A stretch of 64,000 nucleotides of DNA from Limiplasma sp036645955 (GTDB lineage: Bacteria > Bacillota > Clostridia > Christensenellales > Aristaeellaceae), in assembly GCA_036645955.1 (NCBI GenBank), contig JAVXND010000012.1, positions 1 to 64,000 of the forward strand. The letters run 5' to 3'. This document shows positions 34,989 through 44,185 of the stretch, in pieces. The notes under the pieces were generated by a model that saw only the letters and a list, made by a program, of their open reading frames with translations, did no database searches and was not told the origin of the DNA. How positions within the stretch are numbered: the stretch's first letter is position 1; each line of letters starts with the position of its first letter. Both the position numbers and the translations under genes were made by a program.

Positions 34989-37301
34989 ATGAGCGTAGGA
35001 ACCAGTATCCCTCGCGTGGACGCGGTTGCAAAGGTTACAGGGCAAGCAAAGTACACGGCTGATCTTGCACCTAAAAACGCTTTGCATGCAAAAATCGTAC
35101 ACGCAACCATTACCCATGGCCGCGTGCTCCATATCGACGGCAGCGAAGCACAGCAAGTGCCTGGTTTTGTAAAGCTTCTCACCTGCTTTGACGCACCCAA
35201 AACCTGTTTTCCCACAGCGGGGCATCCATGGTCGGTTGAACCTGCACACCAAGACATTTGTGATCGGCGTGTGCTGGATGATCATGTGCGCCTCTATGGT
35301 GACAGCGTAGCGGTTGTGATTGCGGAAACGTCCCTTGCCGCCGCAAAGGCCGCAAGGCTTGTCAAGGTGGCATATGAAGAATATCCGCCGCTCCTATCGG
35401 CTAAAGAAGCTTTGGCAAATACGGAGCATCCAGTGCACGAGGAACGCCCAAACAATTTAATTGCGCACAACCATTTTTCCGTAGGCACGGGCACCTATGC
35501 AGAGGCCAAGGCGGCGGAGCCTGATTGCTTTGAGCTCAACAAAACCTATACCACGCAAATGGTACAGCATTGCCATCTGGAGCCGCCGCAATCCTATGCT
35601 TATATGGAGGGGGATCGGGTGGTTGTGGTATGCTCCACCCAAATACCCCATATCATCCGCCGCATCATTGGGCAGGCGCTTTCATTGCCGCTTGGCAAGA
35701 TACGGGTAATCAAGCCGTATATTGGCGGAGGCTTTGGCAACAAACAGGACGCGCTCACAGAGCCGCTGAATGCATGGCTCACCACGCAAGTGGGCGGGCG
35801 CTGTGTACAGCTTGAGCTAACGCGTGAGGAAACCTTTACCGCTACCCGCGTCAGGCATCCCATTTCCTTTGATGTAAAGGCACTTGTGCGGGCGGACGGC
35901 ACGCTGGTGGCACGCAAGCTGGAGGCTTATTCCGCGCAGGGCGCGTATGCGTCCCATGGGCATTCCATTGTGGCCAATGCGGCTACAGCCTTCAAACAGC
36001 TGTATCATGATCAGCGCGTGGTGGAGGCGGATGCATATACAGCCTATACCACCATGCCCACGGCGGGTGCAATGCGCGGCTATGGCATACCGCAATCCGA
36101 TTTTGCTACGGAATGCATGAGCGATGACATTGCGCTGGCGCTTCATATGGACCCGCTGGCGTATCGCTTGAAAAACTGCATCAGGGCAGGCTACAAGGAT
36201 CCCGGCACGGGCATCAGCTTCTTGAGCTACGGCTTGGAGGATTGTATCAAGCAGGGGCGCGAAAGCTTTGGCTGGGATGAAAAGCGGAAAGCCTATCAAA
36301 ACCAAACGGGAAACATTCGCCGCGGCGTGGGTATGGGAATATTTGTGTATAAAACGGGCGTATATCCCATTTCACTGGAAACCGCGAGCGCACGTCTTAC
36401 GCTCAATCAAGACGGTACTGTCATGCTCCAAATGGGCGCAACGGAGATTGGGCAGGGCGCGGATACGGTGTTTTCACAAATCGCCGCTGAAACCTTGGGC
36501 ATTGGGGACGATAAAGTACACATTGTTTCAACGCAGGATACCGATATTTCCCCCTTTGACACAGGCGCTTATGCTTCACGCCAAACGTACGTGAGCGGCA
36601 TGGCCGTTCGCAAAGCGGCGGAGCTGTTAAAAACCCGTATTTTGGATTATGCGGCAGAGCTGCTTGCGCTAAATGCGGATGCCATCAGCATCAGCGAGGA
36701 TTCCATTGTAGAAAAAGCTACAATGAAGCCGCTGCTTGCCATGGAGAAGCTTGCGGTGGAGGCACAATACAGCCTGAAGCACTCCGTTCATCTAAGCGCT
36801 GAATACAGCCACCATTGCAAGGATAACACCATCTCTTCGGGCGTGTGCTTTGCGGAGGTAGAGGTGGATATTTCCATGTGCAAGGTGAAAATTCTACGGA
36901 TTTTGGCCGTTCACGACAGCGGCATACTCATTAATCCACAGCTTGCAAAAGCCCAGGTGCATGGCGGCATCAGCATGGGCATTGGCTACGGCTTATACGA
37001 GGAAATGCTGTTTAATGAAAAAGGAAAGCCCCTCAACGATAACCTCTTGGATTACAAAATGCCAACCTCCATGGATAGCCCCGATATGGAAGTGGATTTT
37101 GTACAGCTGGTGGACCCGAGCGGCCCCTATGGAAACAAGTCTTTGGGTGAACCGCCCGCCATTGCGCCGGCACCTGCCATTCGCAATGCGGTTTTGAACG
37201 CAACAGGCGTAGCGGTGGATTCGTTGCCATTATCGCCCCAAAAGCTCTATGAGCATTTTGTAAAAGCGGGCTTGATTACGGAGGTGCAGACGAATGTATG
37301 A
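34989..37301 (+). CDS. xdhA: Xanthine dehydrogenase molybdopterin subunit
   Basis: This 770-residue catalytic subunit binds the molybdopterin cofactor. The motifs GGGFGNKQDA near 245, AMRGYG near 358 and the terminal NKSLGEPPAI with the catalytic glutamate are present. With xdhB and xdhC it forms a three-subunit purine hydroxylase, distinct from the fused XdhD in the same window. The neighbouring yqeB, yqeC and selD imply a selenium-containing Mo centre. Specificity for xanthine rather than nicotinate or aldehydes is inferred from guaD and the cluster context. Confidence 0.9.
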   Translation: MSVGTSIPRVDAVAKVTGQAKYTADLAPKNALHAKIVHATITHGRVLHIDGSEAQQVPGFVKLLTCFDAPKTCFPTAGHPWSVEPAHQDICDRRVLDDHVRLYGDSVAVVIAETSLAAAKAARLVKVAYEEYPPLLSAKEALANTEHPVHEERPNNLIAHNHFSVGTGTYAEAKAAEPDCFELNKTYTTQMVQHCHLEPPQSYAYMEGDRVVVVCSTQIPHIIRRIIGQALSLPLGKIRVIKPYIGGGFGNKQDALTEPLNAWLTTQVGGRCVQLELTREETFTATRVRHPISFDVKALVRADGTLVARKLEAYSAQGAYASHGHSIVANAATAFKQLYHDQRVVEADAYTAYTTMPTAGAMRGYGIPQSDFATECMSDDIALALHMDPLAYRLKNCIRAGYKDPGTGISFLSYGLEDCIKQGRESFGWDEKRKAYQNQTGNIRRGVGMGIFVYKTGVYPISLETASARLTLNQDGTVMLQMGATEIGQGADTVFSQIAAETLGIGDDKVHIVSTQDTDISPFDTGAYASRQTYVSGMAVRKAAELLKTRILDYAAELLALNADAISISEDSIVEKATMKPLLAMEKLAVEAQYSLKHSVHLSAEYSHHCKDNTISSGVCFAEVEVDISMCKVKILRILAVHDSGILINPQLAKAQVHGGISMGIGYGLYEEMLFNEKGKPLNDNLLDYKMPTSMDSPDMEVDFVQLVDPSGPYGNKSLGEPPAIAPAPAIRNAVLNATGVAVDSLPLSPQKLYEHFVKAGLITEVQTNV

Positions 37302-38181
37302 TGTACAATCGGTTACCCAAGCCAAGGATGTAGCGGATGCAATCCGCGCCCTTTGCGAGAATGAACAAGCCATGCTGATCGCGGGCGGCACTGATGTGCT
37401 GGTGCAAAACCGCGAGGGTAAATTTGCGGGACGCCCTCTGGTGAGCATTCATGGATTGGATGAAATCACAGGCGTGTCCATGGAGGCGGACGGCACACTG
37501 GTGATTGGTGCGGCTACCTGCTTTACCGACATTACCAACCATCCGCTGATTCAAAAGCATGTGCCTATGCTGGGCCTTGCGGTGGATGAGGTAGGCAGCC
37601 CCCAAATCAGAAATGCAGGCACGGTGGGCGGTAACCTTTGCAATGGCGTAACCAGCGCGGATAGTGCGCCCTCCCTGCTGGCTCTGCATGCGGTGCTCAA
37701 GCTGCGCGGTAAAGAGGGCGAGCGCTTGGTTCCCCTTTGCGATTTTTATGTTTCAGCAGGCAAAACCGTTCGTTTGCGCGAGGAGGTTCTTTGCGAAATT
37801 CGCATAGCAAAAGAAAACTACGAAAACGTAGGCGGTTGCTACATCAAATATGGCAAGCGCAATGCGATGGAAATTTCCACGTTGGGTTGCGCAGTTACGG
37901 TTAGATTGGATGAACGGCACGAAAAAATAGAGCGCCTAAGCATTGCCTACGGTGTGGCTGGCCCTACACCCATGCGTTGCTTTGAGGCGGAAAAAGCCGC
38001 CATCGGCTTGCCCGCTAACGCAAAAACAGCAGAAGCCGCGGCCAATCAAGCGCTTGACGAATTAAAGCCGCGCACAAGCTGGCGTGCATCTAAGGAATTC
38101 CGTCTGCATCTGGCACAAGAAATTTGCGTGCGAGCCATGAAGCAGGCCATTATACAAGCAGGAGGAAATGCAGATGTTTAA
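37294..38181 (+). CDS. xdhB: Xanthine dehydrogenase FAD-binding subunit
   Basis: This 295-residue middle subunit transfers electrons to the final acceptor. FAD-binding motifs are visible as LIAGGTDVLVQ near residue 28 and GTVGGNLCNGVTSAD near 110. It overlaps the end of xdhA by 8 nt and the start of xdhC by 8 nt, so the three subunits are translationally coupled. Confidence 0.92.
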   Translation: MYDVQSVTQAKDVADAIRALCENEQAMLIAGGTDVLVQNREGKFAGRPLVSIHGLDEITGVSMEADGTLVIGAATCFTDITNHPLIQKHVPMLGLAVDEVGSPQIRNAGTVGGNLCNGVTSADSAPSLLALHAVLKLRGKEGERLVPLCDFYVSAGKTVRLREEVLCEIRIAKENYENVGGCYIKYGKRNAMEISTLGCAVTVRLDERHEKIERLSIAYGVAGPTPMRCFEAEKAAIGLPANAKTAEAAANQALDELKPRTSWRASKEFRLHLAQEICVRAMKQAIIQAGGNADV

Positions 38182-38641
38182 GACACTTACCATGACCGTA
38201 AACGGCAAGGCGGTGGCGGTGCCCATTGAGGAAGGCGAGGCATTGCTGGATACTTTGCGCGAACGCCTGGCGCTTACCAGTGTGAAACGGGGCTGTGAGG
38301 TGGGCGAGTGCGGCGCGTGCACAGTGCTTGTGGATGGCAAGGCAGTGGACAGCTGCATTTACTTGAGCCAATGGGCAGAAGGCAAACGCATTTTAACCGT
38401 TGAGGGCATTCGGGGCGAGAACGGAGAACTCAACCCCATCCAACAGGCTTTTGTGGATGAAGCGGCGGTGCAATGCGGCTTTTGTACCCCAGGCATCATA
38501 TTAACGGCGGTGGAGCTGGTTGCAAGCGGCAAACGCTATACGCGCGACGAGCTTCGCAAGCAAATTTCAGGTCATCTTTGCCGCTGTACGGGCTATGAAA
38601 ATATTTTGAACGCTGTTTGGCGTGTGGTGGGCAAGGAATGA
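38174..38641 (+). CDS. xdhC: Xanthine dehydrogenase [2Fe-2S] subunit
   Basis: This 155-residue small subunit carries two [2Fe-2S] clusters: a plant-ferredoxin type near residues 40-60 (CEVGECGACTVL) and an alpha-helical type near 100-138 (CGFCTPGI, CRCTGYENI). The ATG at 38174 is preferred over that at 38168 because AGGAGG is then 8 nt upstream. It is not the same as the XdhC/CoxI maturation factor at 49893, which shares the name in some species. Confidence 0.92.
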   Translation: MFKTLTMTVNGKAVAVPIEEGEALLDTLRERLALTSVKRGCEVGECGACTVLVDGKAVDSCIYLSQWAEGKRILTVEGIRGENGELNPIQQAFVDEAAVQCGFCTPGIILTAVELVASGKRYTRDELRKQISGHLCRCTGYENILNAVWRVVGKE

Positions 38642-39666
38642 AATGCATTGATACAAGAAATGCCGTAGGGCATGTATTATGTCATGATTTAACCCGTATT
38701 GTACCAGGCGAATGGAAGGGCGCACAGTTTCGCAAGGGGCATGTGGTAACCAGCGAGGATATCCCGATGCTGCTTTCCATGGGCAAGGAACAGCTGTACG
38801 TGTGGGAAATGAACGAGCAAAAACTGCATGAAAACGATGCGGCGGATCGCTTGGCCAAGCTTTGCGAAAATGCCCATATGCGCCGCGGGGAGCTTAGCGA
38901 GGGCAAAATTGAACTGTTTGCCGAGTGTGACGGTTTGTTTCAGGTGGATACGGAAAGACTGCTCGACATGAACATGCTGGATGAAATGATGATTGCTACG
39001 CGGCATAGCGATGTGGCGGTGCATGCGGGTGATAAGCTCTGCGGCATGCGGGTGATTCCCTTGGTGATAGACCTTCGGCGCATCGAAGAGGCGGAGCGTC
39101 TTATGGGAAAGGTCCCCTTGCTTACGCTTACGCCCTTTCGCCCCATGAAGGCGGGCATTGTTACAACGGGAAGCGAGGTATTTCACCACCGCATTGAGGA
39201 TCGCTTTACGCCTGTGGTGGTGAAAAAGCTCGCCGAATATGGCATAGAAACGGTACGCCAAACCGTTGTTGATGATGCAACGGAGCATATTGTAGCCGCC
39301 ATTGCACAGCTGCGCAAGCAAGGGGTGGATTTGGTTGTGTGTACAGGCGGCATGAGCGTGGACCCTGATGACCGCACACCTGCCGCCATCCGCCAAAGCG
39401 GCGCAAGCATTGTAAGCTATGGTGCGCCCGTGCTTCCGGGGGCAATGCTCATGCTGGGCTACTACTCGGATGCTGTGCCTGTGCTAGGCTTGCCAGGCTG
39501 TGTGATGTATGCGCAAACCACGGTGTTTGATTTGATTCTGCCGCACATTGCGGCAGGCGTGTGCGTGAGCCGCGTAGATTTGGCCAAGCTTGGCTGCGGT
39601 GGATTGTGCTTGGGCTGCAAGCCTTGTCATTATCCAGACTGCGAGTTTGGCAAACGCTCGTATTAA
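38638..39666 (+). CDS. MoeA-like molybdopterin-binding protein with cysteine-rich tail
   Basis: This 342-residue protein carries a C-terminal MoeA/MogA-type molybdopterin-binding domain (TTGSEVFHHRIEDRFTPVV near 180; VCTGGMSVDPDDRTP near 240). An N-terminal part differs from classical MoeA. The last 35 residues hold five cysteines (CGGLCLGCKPCHYPDC), suggesting metal or Fe-S binding, or selenium/sulfur handling. ATGA overlap couples it to xdhC. It probably inserts Mo or prepares cofactor for the hydroxylases; it is not a proven MoeA replacement. Confidence 0.85.
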   Translation: MKCIDTRNAVGHVLCHDLTRIVPGEWKGAQFRKGHVVTSEDIPMLLSMGKEQLYVWEMNEQKLHENDAADRLAKLCENAHMRRGELSEGKIELFAECDGLFQVDTERLLDMNMLDEMMIATRHSDVAVHAGDKLCGMRVIPLVIDLRRIEEAERLMGKVPLLTLTPFRPMKAGIVTTGSEVFHHRIEDRFTPVVVKKLAEYGIETVRQTVVDDATEHIVAAIAQLRKQGVDLVVCTGGMSVDPDDRTPAAIRQSGASIVSYGAPVLPGAMLMLGYYSDAVPVLGLPGCVMYAQTTVFDLILPHIAAGVCVSRVDLAKLGCGGLCLGCKPCHYPDCEFGKRSY

Positions 39667-39690
39667 TACAAAAAAAGGAGTAAACATGGA

Positions 39691-40488
39691 ATGAAAAAAT
39701 GTTGTTGCTTGTTTCTTGCACTCTTGCTTTGCTTAATGGCGGTACCCGCCATGGCGCAAACGGAATTGGTGGTATTCGCCGCCGCCTCCATGACGGAATC
39801 ACTGAATGAAATCGCAAAGCTGTATCAAAAAACTGCGCCCGATGTTACGCTCGTATTCAATTTTGATTCCAGCGGAACGCTCAAAACACAGCTTGTACAA
39901 GGCGCGGATGCGGATGTCTTTATATCTGCGGGCAAAAAGCAAATGGATGAGCTGGATATTAACGCAGATACGGAGAAAAATCCCGAAAAGCTGGATATGC
40001 TGCTGGAAAAGACGCGTTTTGATTTGCTTTCCAATACGGTGGTGCTGGTTGTGCCCAAGGATGCGAAGAGCACCATTGCGAATTTTGAGGACGTGGCAAC
40101 GGATCAGGTTAGCTTGATAGCGCTAGGCAACAACGATGTACCTGTGGGACAGTACGCAAAGGAGGTTTTCACGTATTTGAACCTTTGGGAACAGCTGAAT
40201 ACCGAAGGAAAAATTACTTTTGCCTCCAATGTCAAAGAGGTGCTAGCACAGGTGGAATCCGCCGCTGTGGATTGCGGTGTGGTTTATATCTCTGACGCCG
40301 CTACAAACGACGGCGTAACGGTGGTAGCCTCTGCGCCTAAGGGAAGCCATAAGCCTGTAAATTATCCTGCGGCGGTCATGAAAAGCTCAAAACAGCCCGA
40401 GGCAGCCAAGGCTTTTTTGGAATATCTCAAAGGTGACGAGTGCAAGGCCGTGTTTGAACAAATCGGCTTTGGCGTGCCAGAGCGTTAA
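39691..40488 (+). CDS. modA: Molybdate-binding protein of ABC importer
   Basis: This 265-residue secreted protein binds molybdate or tungstate. A signal peptide (about residues 1-22, ending AMA before QTE) lacks a lipobox cysteine in the usual place. The conserved ligand region FAAASMTESLNEIA and FDSSGTLKTQ follow. AAAGGAG lies upstream; an ATG at 39685 runs straight into a stop, so 39691 is the start. modB begins 3 nt after the modA stop. Confidence 0.93.
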   Translation: MKKCCCLFLALLLCLMAVPAMAQTELVVFAAASMTESLNEIAKLYQKTAPDVTLVFNFDSSGTLKTQLVQGADADVFISAGKKQMDELDINADTEKNPEKLDMLLEKTRFDLLSNTVVLVVPKDAKSTIANFEDVATDQVSLIALGNNDVPVGQYAKEVFTYLNLWEQLNTEGKITFASNVKEVLAQVESAAVDCGVVYISDAATNDGVTVVASAPKGSHKPVNYPAAVMKSSKQPEAAKAFLEYLKGDECKAVFEQIGFGVPER

Positions 40489-40491
40489 CCA

Positions 40492-41169
40492 ATGGATTTA
40501 TTTCCGCTCTATAATTCGCTGAGGGTGGCGCTGATTTCCACGGTATGCACGTTCTTTATCGGCATGGGAGCGGCTTATGCTGTTTGCCGTTTGCCGCGTG
40601 CGGTGAAGGGCGTGCTGGACTGCATTTTAACACTGCCGTTGGTGCTTCCGCCAACGGTGGTGGGCTTTTTTCTATTGAAAACCATTGGCCCCAAAGCACC
40701 GTTGGGTGCATTCCTTTTGAATACTTTCCAGCTGAAAGTAACCATGACTTGGTATTCTGCCATTTTTGCAACGGTGATCGTAACCTTTCCACTCATGTAC
40801 CGCACGGCTCGCGGCGCATTTGAAAGCTTTGATCCTCGCCTTTCCTGCTCCGCACAAACGCTGGGGCTTTCCAATACGTTCATTTTCTGGCGTATTCGTT
40901 TGCCCAATTGCAAGGCTGGGCTGGTTGCGGGGGCAGTGCTCTCGTTTGCGCGCGCACTGGGTGAATATGGCGCAACCTCTATGGTTACAGGCTATATTCC
41001 TGGGCGCACCGCCACCATATCTACCACGGTTTACCAGCTTTGGCGCGAAGGAAACGATTCGGAGGCTTATCGCTGGGTGATGATCAACCTTGCCATTTCG
41101 CTCATGGTGCTCATGGCGGTCAACTTTTTGGAGCGCCGTGCGCCCAAACGCGGGGAGGTGACGCAATGA
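40492..41169 (+). CDS. modB: Molybdate ABC transporter permease
   Basis: This 225-residue membrane subunit has about five hydrophobic segments. The conserved loop RLPNCKAGLVAGAVLSFARALGE (in two parts, near 145-165) is typical of ModB/CysT-type permeases, and LPLVLPPTVVGFFLL near 45 is characteristic. It lies 3 nt after modA and overlaps modC by 4 nt (ATGA). Confidence 0.93.
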   Translation: MDLFPLYNSLRVALISTVCTFFIGMGAAYAVCRLPRAVKGVLDCILTLPLVLPPTVVGFFLLKTIGPKAPLGAFLLNTFQLKVTMTWYSAIFATVIVTFPLMYRTARGAFESFDPRLSCSAQTLGLSNTFIFWRIRLPNCKAGLVAGAVLSFARALGEYGATSMVTGYIPGRTATISTTVYQLWREGNDSEAYRWVMINLAISLMVLMAVNFLERRAPKRGEVTQ

Positions 41170-42221
41170 GCCTTTGCGTAAAGGTGAAAAAAAGCTTTCC
41201 GGGGTTTTGCCTTGAGGCGGATTTTGCCTGTGATGCAGGAATGTTTGCTTTGCTTGGCGCAAGCGGAAGCGGCAAAACGCTCACGCTCAATTGCGTGGCA
41301 GGGGTGCAGAAGCCCGATGAGGGGCATATTGAGCTGGACGGCAAGGTGCTGTTTGATTCCAAAGGGCGAATCAACCTGTCGCCGCAGGAGCGGGGCATAG
41401 GTCTTTTGTTTCAAAGCTATGCACTCTTTCCCAATATGACGGCAGAACAGAACATTCGCTGTGGCTTGGCTCGCATACAAAACCGCCATGAAAAAGAAAC
41501 GCATTTGCGCGGCTTGATTGCGTCCCTGCACCTTCAAGGGCTTGAAAAACAGTATCCGCACCAGCTTTCAGGCGGGCAGCAGCAACGTGTGGCGCTGGCT
41601 CGAGTGCTTGGAAGCGAACCGAAGCTGCTCATGCTGGACGAACCTTTTTCAGCATTGGATGAAGCGCTGAAATGGGAGCTGGAGCAGGAGCTGTTCGAAA
41701 TGCTTTCGGGGTTTCAAGCACCCGTGCTCTACATTACGCACGATATGCGCGAGGTGCGCAGGCTTTGCGAACAAGTATGCGTGCTGGATCACGGCAAAAC
41801 GCAGGGGGTTATGACGGCACAGGAGCTGCTCAACCACCCAAAAACCAAAGCGGCGGCTTTGCTATGCGGCTTTGAAAACGTAACGGATGTTGTGCAGACG
41901 GGCGAAAAGCTTGTATTTGCGAAAGCGTGGCAAACGGCTTTACAGCTGAGTGCCGCGCCCTCCAAACAAGTAAGGTCTGCGGCGATCCATGCGGACACAA
42001 TTGAAATTTCCCCGCTTCCGAGCGCGAAAAAGCCCAATGCCATTGCGTGCCAAATTCTGCGCATTGTGGAGGAAACCAATCGCAGGGTGTATATATGCCG
42101 TCCCGAGGGGGCGAGGGGTCATATTCTGGTAGCCAAGCCCTGCGATGCTCCGCAGCTGCTTCAAACGGGGGAACGCTGTGAGCTGTGCCTCATTCCCGAA
42201 AATATAAGGGTGCTTTCCTAG
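41166..42221 (+). CDS. modC: Molybdate ABC transporter ATP-binding protein
   Basis: This 351-residue ATPase drives molybdate uptake. Walker A is GASGSGKT near residue 33, the signature is LSGGQQQR and Walker B is LLMLDEPFSALD. The C-terminal 100 residues form a TOBE/Mop-like oxyanion-sensing domain (IACQILRIVEETNRRVYI). The start is the ATG in the ATGA overlap with modB; a longer frame to 41040 overlaps modB and is spurious. Confidence 0.93.
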   Translation: MSLCVKVKKSFPGFCLEADFACDAGMFALLGASGSGKTLTLNCVAGVQKPDEGHIELDGKVLFDSKGRINLSPQERGIGLLFQSYALFPNMTAEQNIRCGLARIQNRHEKETHLRGLIASLHLQGLEKQYPHQLSGGQQQRVALARVLGSEPKLLMLDEPFSALDEALKWELEQELFEMLSGFQAPVLYITHDMREVRRLCEQVCVLDHGKTQGVMTAQELLNHPKTKAAALLCGFENVTDVVQTGEKLVFAKAWQTALQLSAAPSKQVRSAAIHADTIEISPLPSAKKPNAIACQILRIVEETNRRVYICRPEGARGHILVAKPCDAPQLLQTGERCELCLIPENIRVLS

Positions 42222-42252
42222 GCAAAACAAAGCGGAAGGGGGAGGAAAACCT

Positions 42253-42735
42253 ATGCCAACGGCGGCTGTGATTACGGTAAGCGATCGGTGCTATCTAGGC
42301 GAACGAGCTGATTTATCGGGGCCAGAAATTGAAAAAATATTGCAAGCTGAGGGCTATACCCTTCTCAATGCCGTGCTTGTACCTGACGAGCGCGAACAAA
42401 TTGAAGCGGCGCTTTGCCGCCTTGCGGATTTAAACCATGCGGCGCTGATTGTAACCACAGGCGGTACAGGCTTTGCCCTGCGGGATGTAACCCCAGAGGC
42501 AACCCTCGCTGTATGCGACCGAATGGCTCCCGGCCTTGCGGAAGCGATGCGTGCAAAAAGCCTGCTCATTACACCCCATGCCATGCTATCCCGCGCTGTG
42601 GCGGGTATGCGTGGGCGCACGCTGATTGTGAACCTGCCTGGAAGTCCGAAAGCGGCGCGGGAGAACCTTGAGGTCCTCTTGCCTGCGTTACCCCATGCGC
42701 TTATGCTGTTAGCGGGGGAAAAGCCTGATGCATAA
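42253..42735 (+). CDS. mogA: Molybdopterin adenylyltransferase MogA/MoaB-type
   Basis: This 160-residue protein adenylylates molybdopterin before Mo insertion. The MoCF-binding fold shows ITVSDRCYLGERADLSGP at the N-terminus and VTTGGTGFALRDVTPEA near 75. The ending NLPGSPKAARENLE is typical of MogA. It follows modC after 31 nt with GGGGGAGGA before the ATG, and overlaps moaA by 8 nt. Confidence 0.9.
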   Translation: MPTAAVITVSDRCYLGERADLSGPEIEKILQAEGYTLLNAVLVPDEREQIEAALCRLADLNHAALIVTTGGTGFALRDVTPEATLAVCDRMAPGLAEAMRAKSLLITPHAMLSRAVAGMRGRTLIVNLPGSPKAARENLEVLLPALPHALMLLAGEKPDA

Positions 42736-43693
42736 AGAAAAACCTTGCTTGCAGGATGCTTATGGCCGCGTGATGGATACACTGCGCCTTTCGGTGACGG
42801 ATTTATGCAATGAGCGCTGTATTTATTGTATGCCCGCCTGCGGCGTGCCAAAGCGTGCGCACGCGGATATGCTGAGCCTTGAGGAGCTGGGAGAAATTGC
42901 GGCGGCGGCTGTGGACTGCGGCATTACCAAAATTCGCCTTACGGGCGGCGAACCCTTGGTACGCCAAGGCTTTATTGCACTTTGCCAAAGCCTTGGCGCA
43001 TTGCCCAAGCTTCGGGAGCTGTGCCTTACCACAAATGGTGTGCTTCTGCCCCCAATGGCCAAAGCTTTGCACGAGGCGGGTCTATCTCGCGTGAACCTAT
43101 CTTTGGACAGCCTGAAGCCCGAACGCTATGCGGCCATTACAAGAAGGGGCACGCTTCAGGAGGCGCTCAAAGGGCTTGAAAGCGCGTTGAATGCCGGCTT
43201 TACACAGGTGAAGCTGAACATGGTGCTGATGGGCGGGGTAAATGACGATGAAATTCTGGATTTTATCGCGCTCACCAAAGACCAGCCCATTGAAGTACGC
43301 TTTTTGGAGCTCATGCCCATGGGGGAATGCGCCAGCTGGCCGCAGGAACGCTTTGTAAGTGCGGATGAGGTTTTGAAGCGCTGTCCTGCGCTGGAGCCGC
43401 TTGGGCTTTCAGGCGTGGCACAGCGCTATCAGCTTGCGGGTCATTTGGGTACGGTGGGGCTGATTCGCCCCATGAGCGGTTGCTTTTGCGATACCTGCAG
43501 CCGCATCCGCGTTACGGCGGACGGTATGCTCAAGCCCTGCTTGCATGCGCCGCTTGAAAAGCCCCTTCGCGGTTTGCATGGCGAGGCTCTTCTTGCGGCC
43601 ATTCGCGAAGGCGTGCAATGCAAGCCGCGCGCGCATCTGCTTTCACAGGGCAGCAGCGGTGCGCAAAGGCTCATGAATGAAATTGGAGGCTAA
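42728..43693 (+). CDS. moaA: GTP 3',8-cyclase
   Basis: This 321-residue radical SAM enzyme starts molybdopterin synthesis from GTP. The SAM cluster is C27-x3-C31-x2-C34 (CNERCIYC). The C-terminal cluster motif FCDTCSRIRVTADGMLKPCL and the terminal Gly-Gly required for catalysis are present. It overlaps mogA by 8 nt and leads moaC by 6 nt. Confidence 0.95.
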   Translation: MHKEKPCLQDAYGRVMDTLRLSVTDLCNERCIYCMPACGVPKRAHADMLSLEELGEIAAAAVDCGITKIRLTGGEPLVRQGFIALCQSLGALPKLRELCLTTNGVLLPPMAKALHEAGLSRVNLSLDSLKPERYAAITRRGTLQEALKGLESALNAGFTQVKLNMVLMGGVNDDEILDFIALTKDQPIEVRFLELMPMGECASWPQERFVSADEVLKRCPALEPLGLSGVAQRYQLAGHLGTVGLIRPMSGCFCDTCSRIRVTADGMLKPCLHAPLEKPLRGLHGEALLAAIREGVQCKPRAHLLSQGSSGAQRLMNEIGG

Positions 43694-43699
43694 CATCAC

Positions 43700-44185
43700 A
43701 TGAACCCATTGACCCATATCAACGCACAAGGACGTGCGAAAATGGTGGATGTAACTGAAAAAGCGGTCACGGAGCGTTGCGCGGTTGCGGGCGGCTTTGT
43801 TCGCATGAGTGCGCAAACCCTTGCCATTGTAAAGGAGGGGCGCGCCGCAAAGGGAGATGTGCTGGCGGTTGCGCAGGTGGCGGGTATCATGGCGGCTAAG
43901 CGCACGTGGGAGCTGGTTCCGATGTGTCACCCCATTGCGTTAACGGCGGTGGATCTTTCCTTTGCCTATTGCGAACAGGAACCCGTCGGCGTGGAAATTA
44001 CCGCCGCAACGCGCTGTAAGGGTGAAACGGGCGTTGAAATGGAGGCGCTCACGGCGGTATCGGTTGCGGCACTTACCATTTATGATATGCTAAAGGCAGT
44101 ACAGCGGGATATGACCATACAAAATGTGCAATTGCTTCAAAAAAGCGGTGGCAAGAGCGGCGATTACCGCGCGGAGGAAAGTTAA
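43700..44185 (+). CDS. moaC: Cyclic pyranopterin monophosphate synthase
   Basis: This 161-residue enzyme works after MoaA to form the pyranopterin. Its MVDVTEKAVTER start, KGDVLAVAQVAGIMAAKRT core, MCHPI motif and GVEMEALTAVSVAALTIYD motif match MoaC throughout. The plus arm contains moaA, moaC and mogA but not moaD, moaE or moeB, so the molybdopterin synthase must be encoded elsewhere. Confidence 0.95.
   Translation: MNPLTHINAQGRAKMVDVTEKAVTERCAVAGGFVRMSAQTLAIVKEGRAAKGDVLAVAQVAGIMAAKRTWELVPMCHPIALTAVDLSFAYCEQEPVGVEITAATRCKGETGVEMEALTAVSVAALTIYDMLKAVQRDMTIQNVQLLQKSGGKSGDYRAEES

Noticed and set aside
39667..39690. Molybdenum-cofactor riboswitch before modA
   Set aside because: Only 24 nt separate the MoeA-like stop from modA, too short for the riboswitch.
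40672..41262. 196-codon minus frame across modB and modC
   Set aside because: It is antisense to two well-supported molybdate transport genes.
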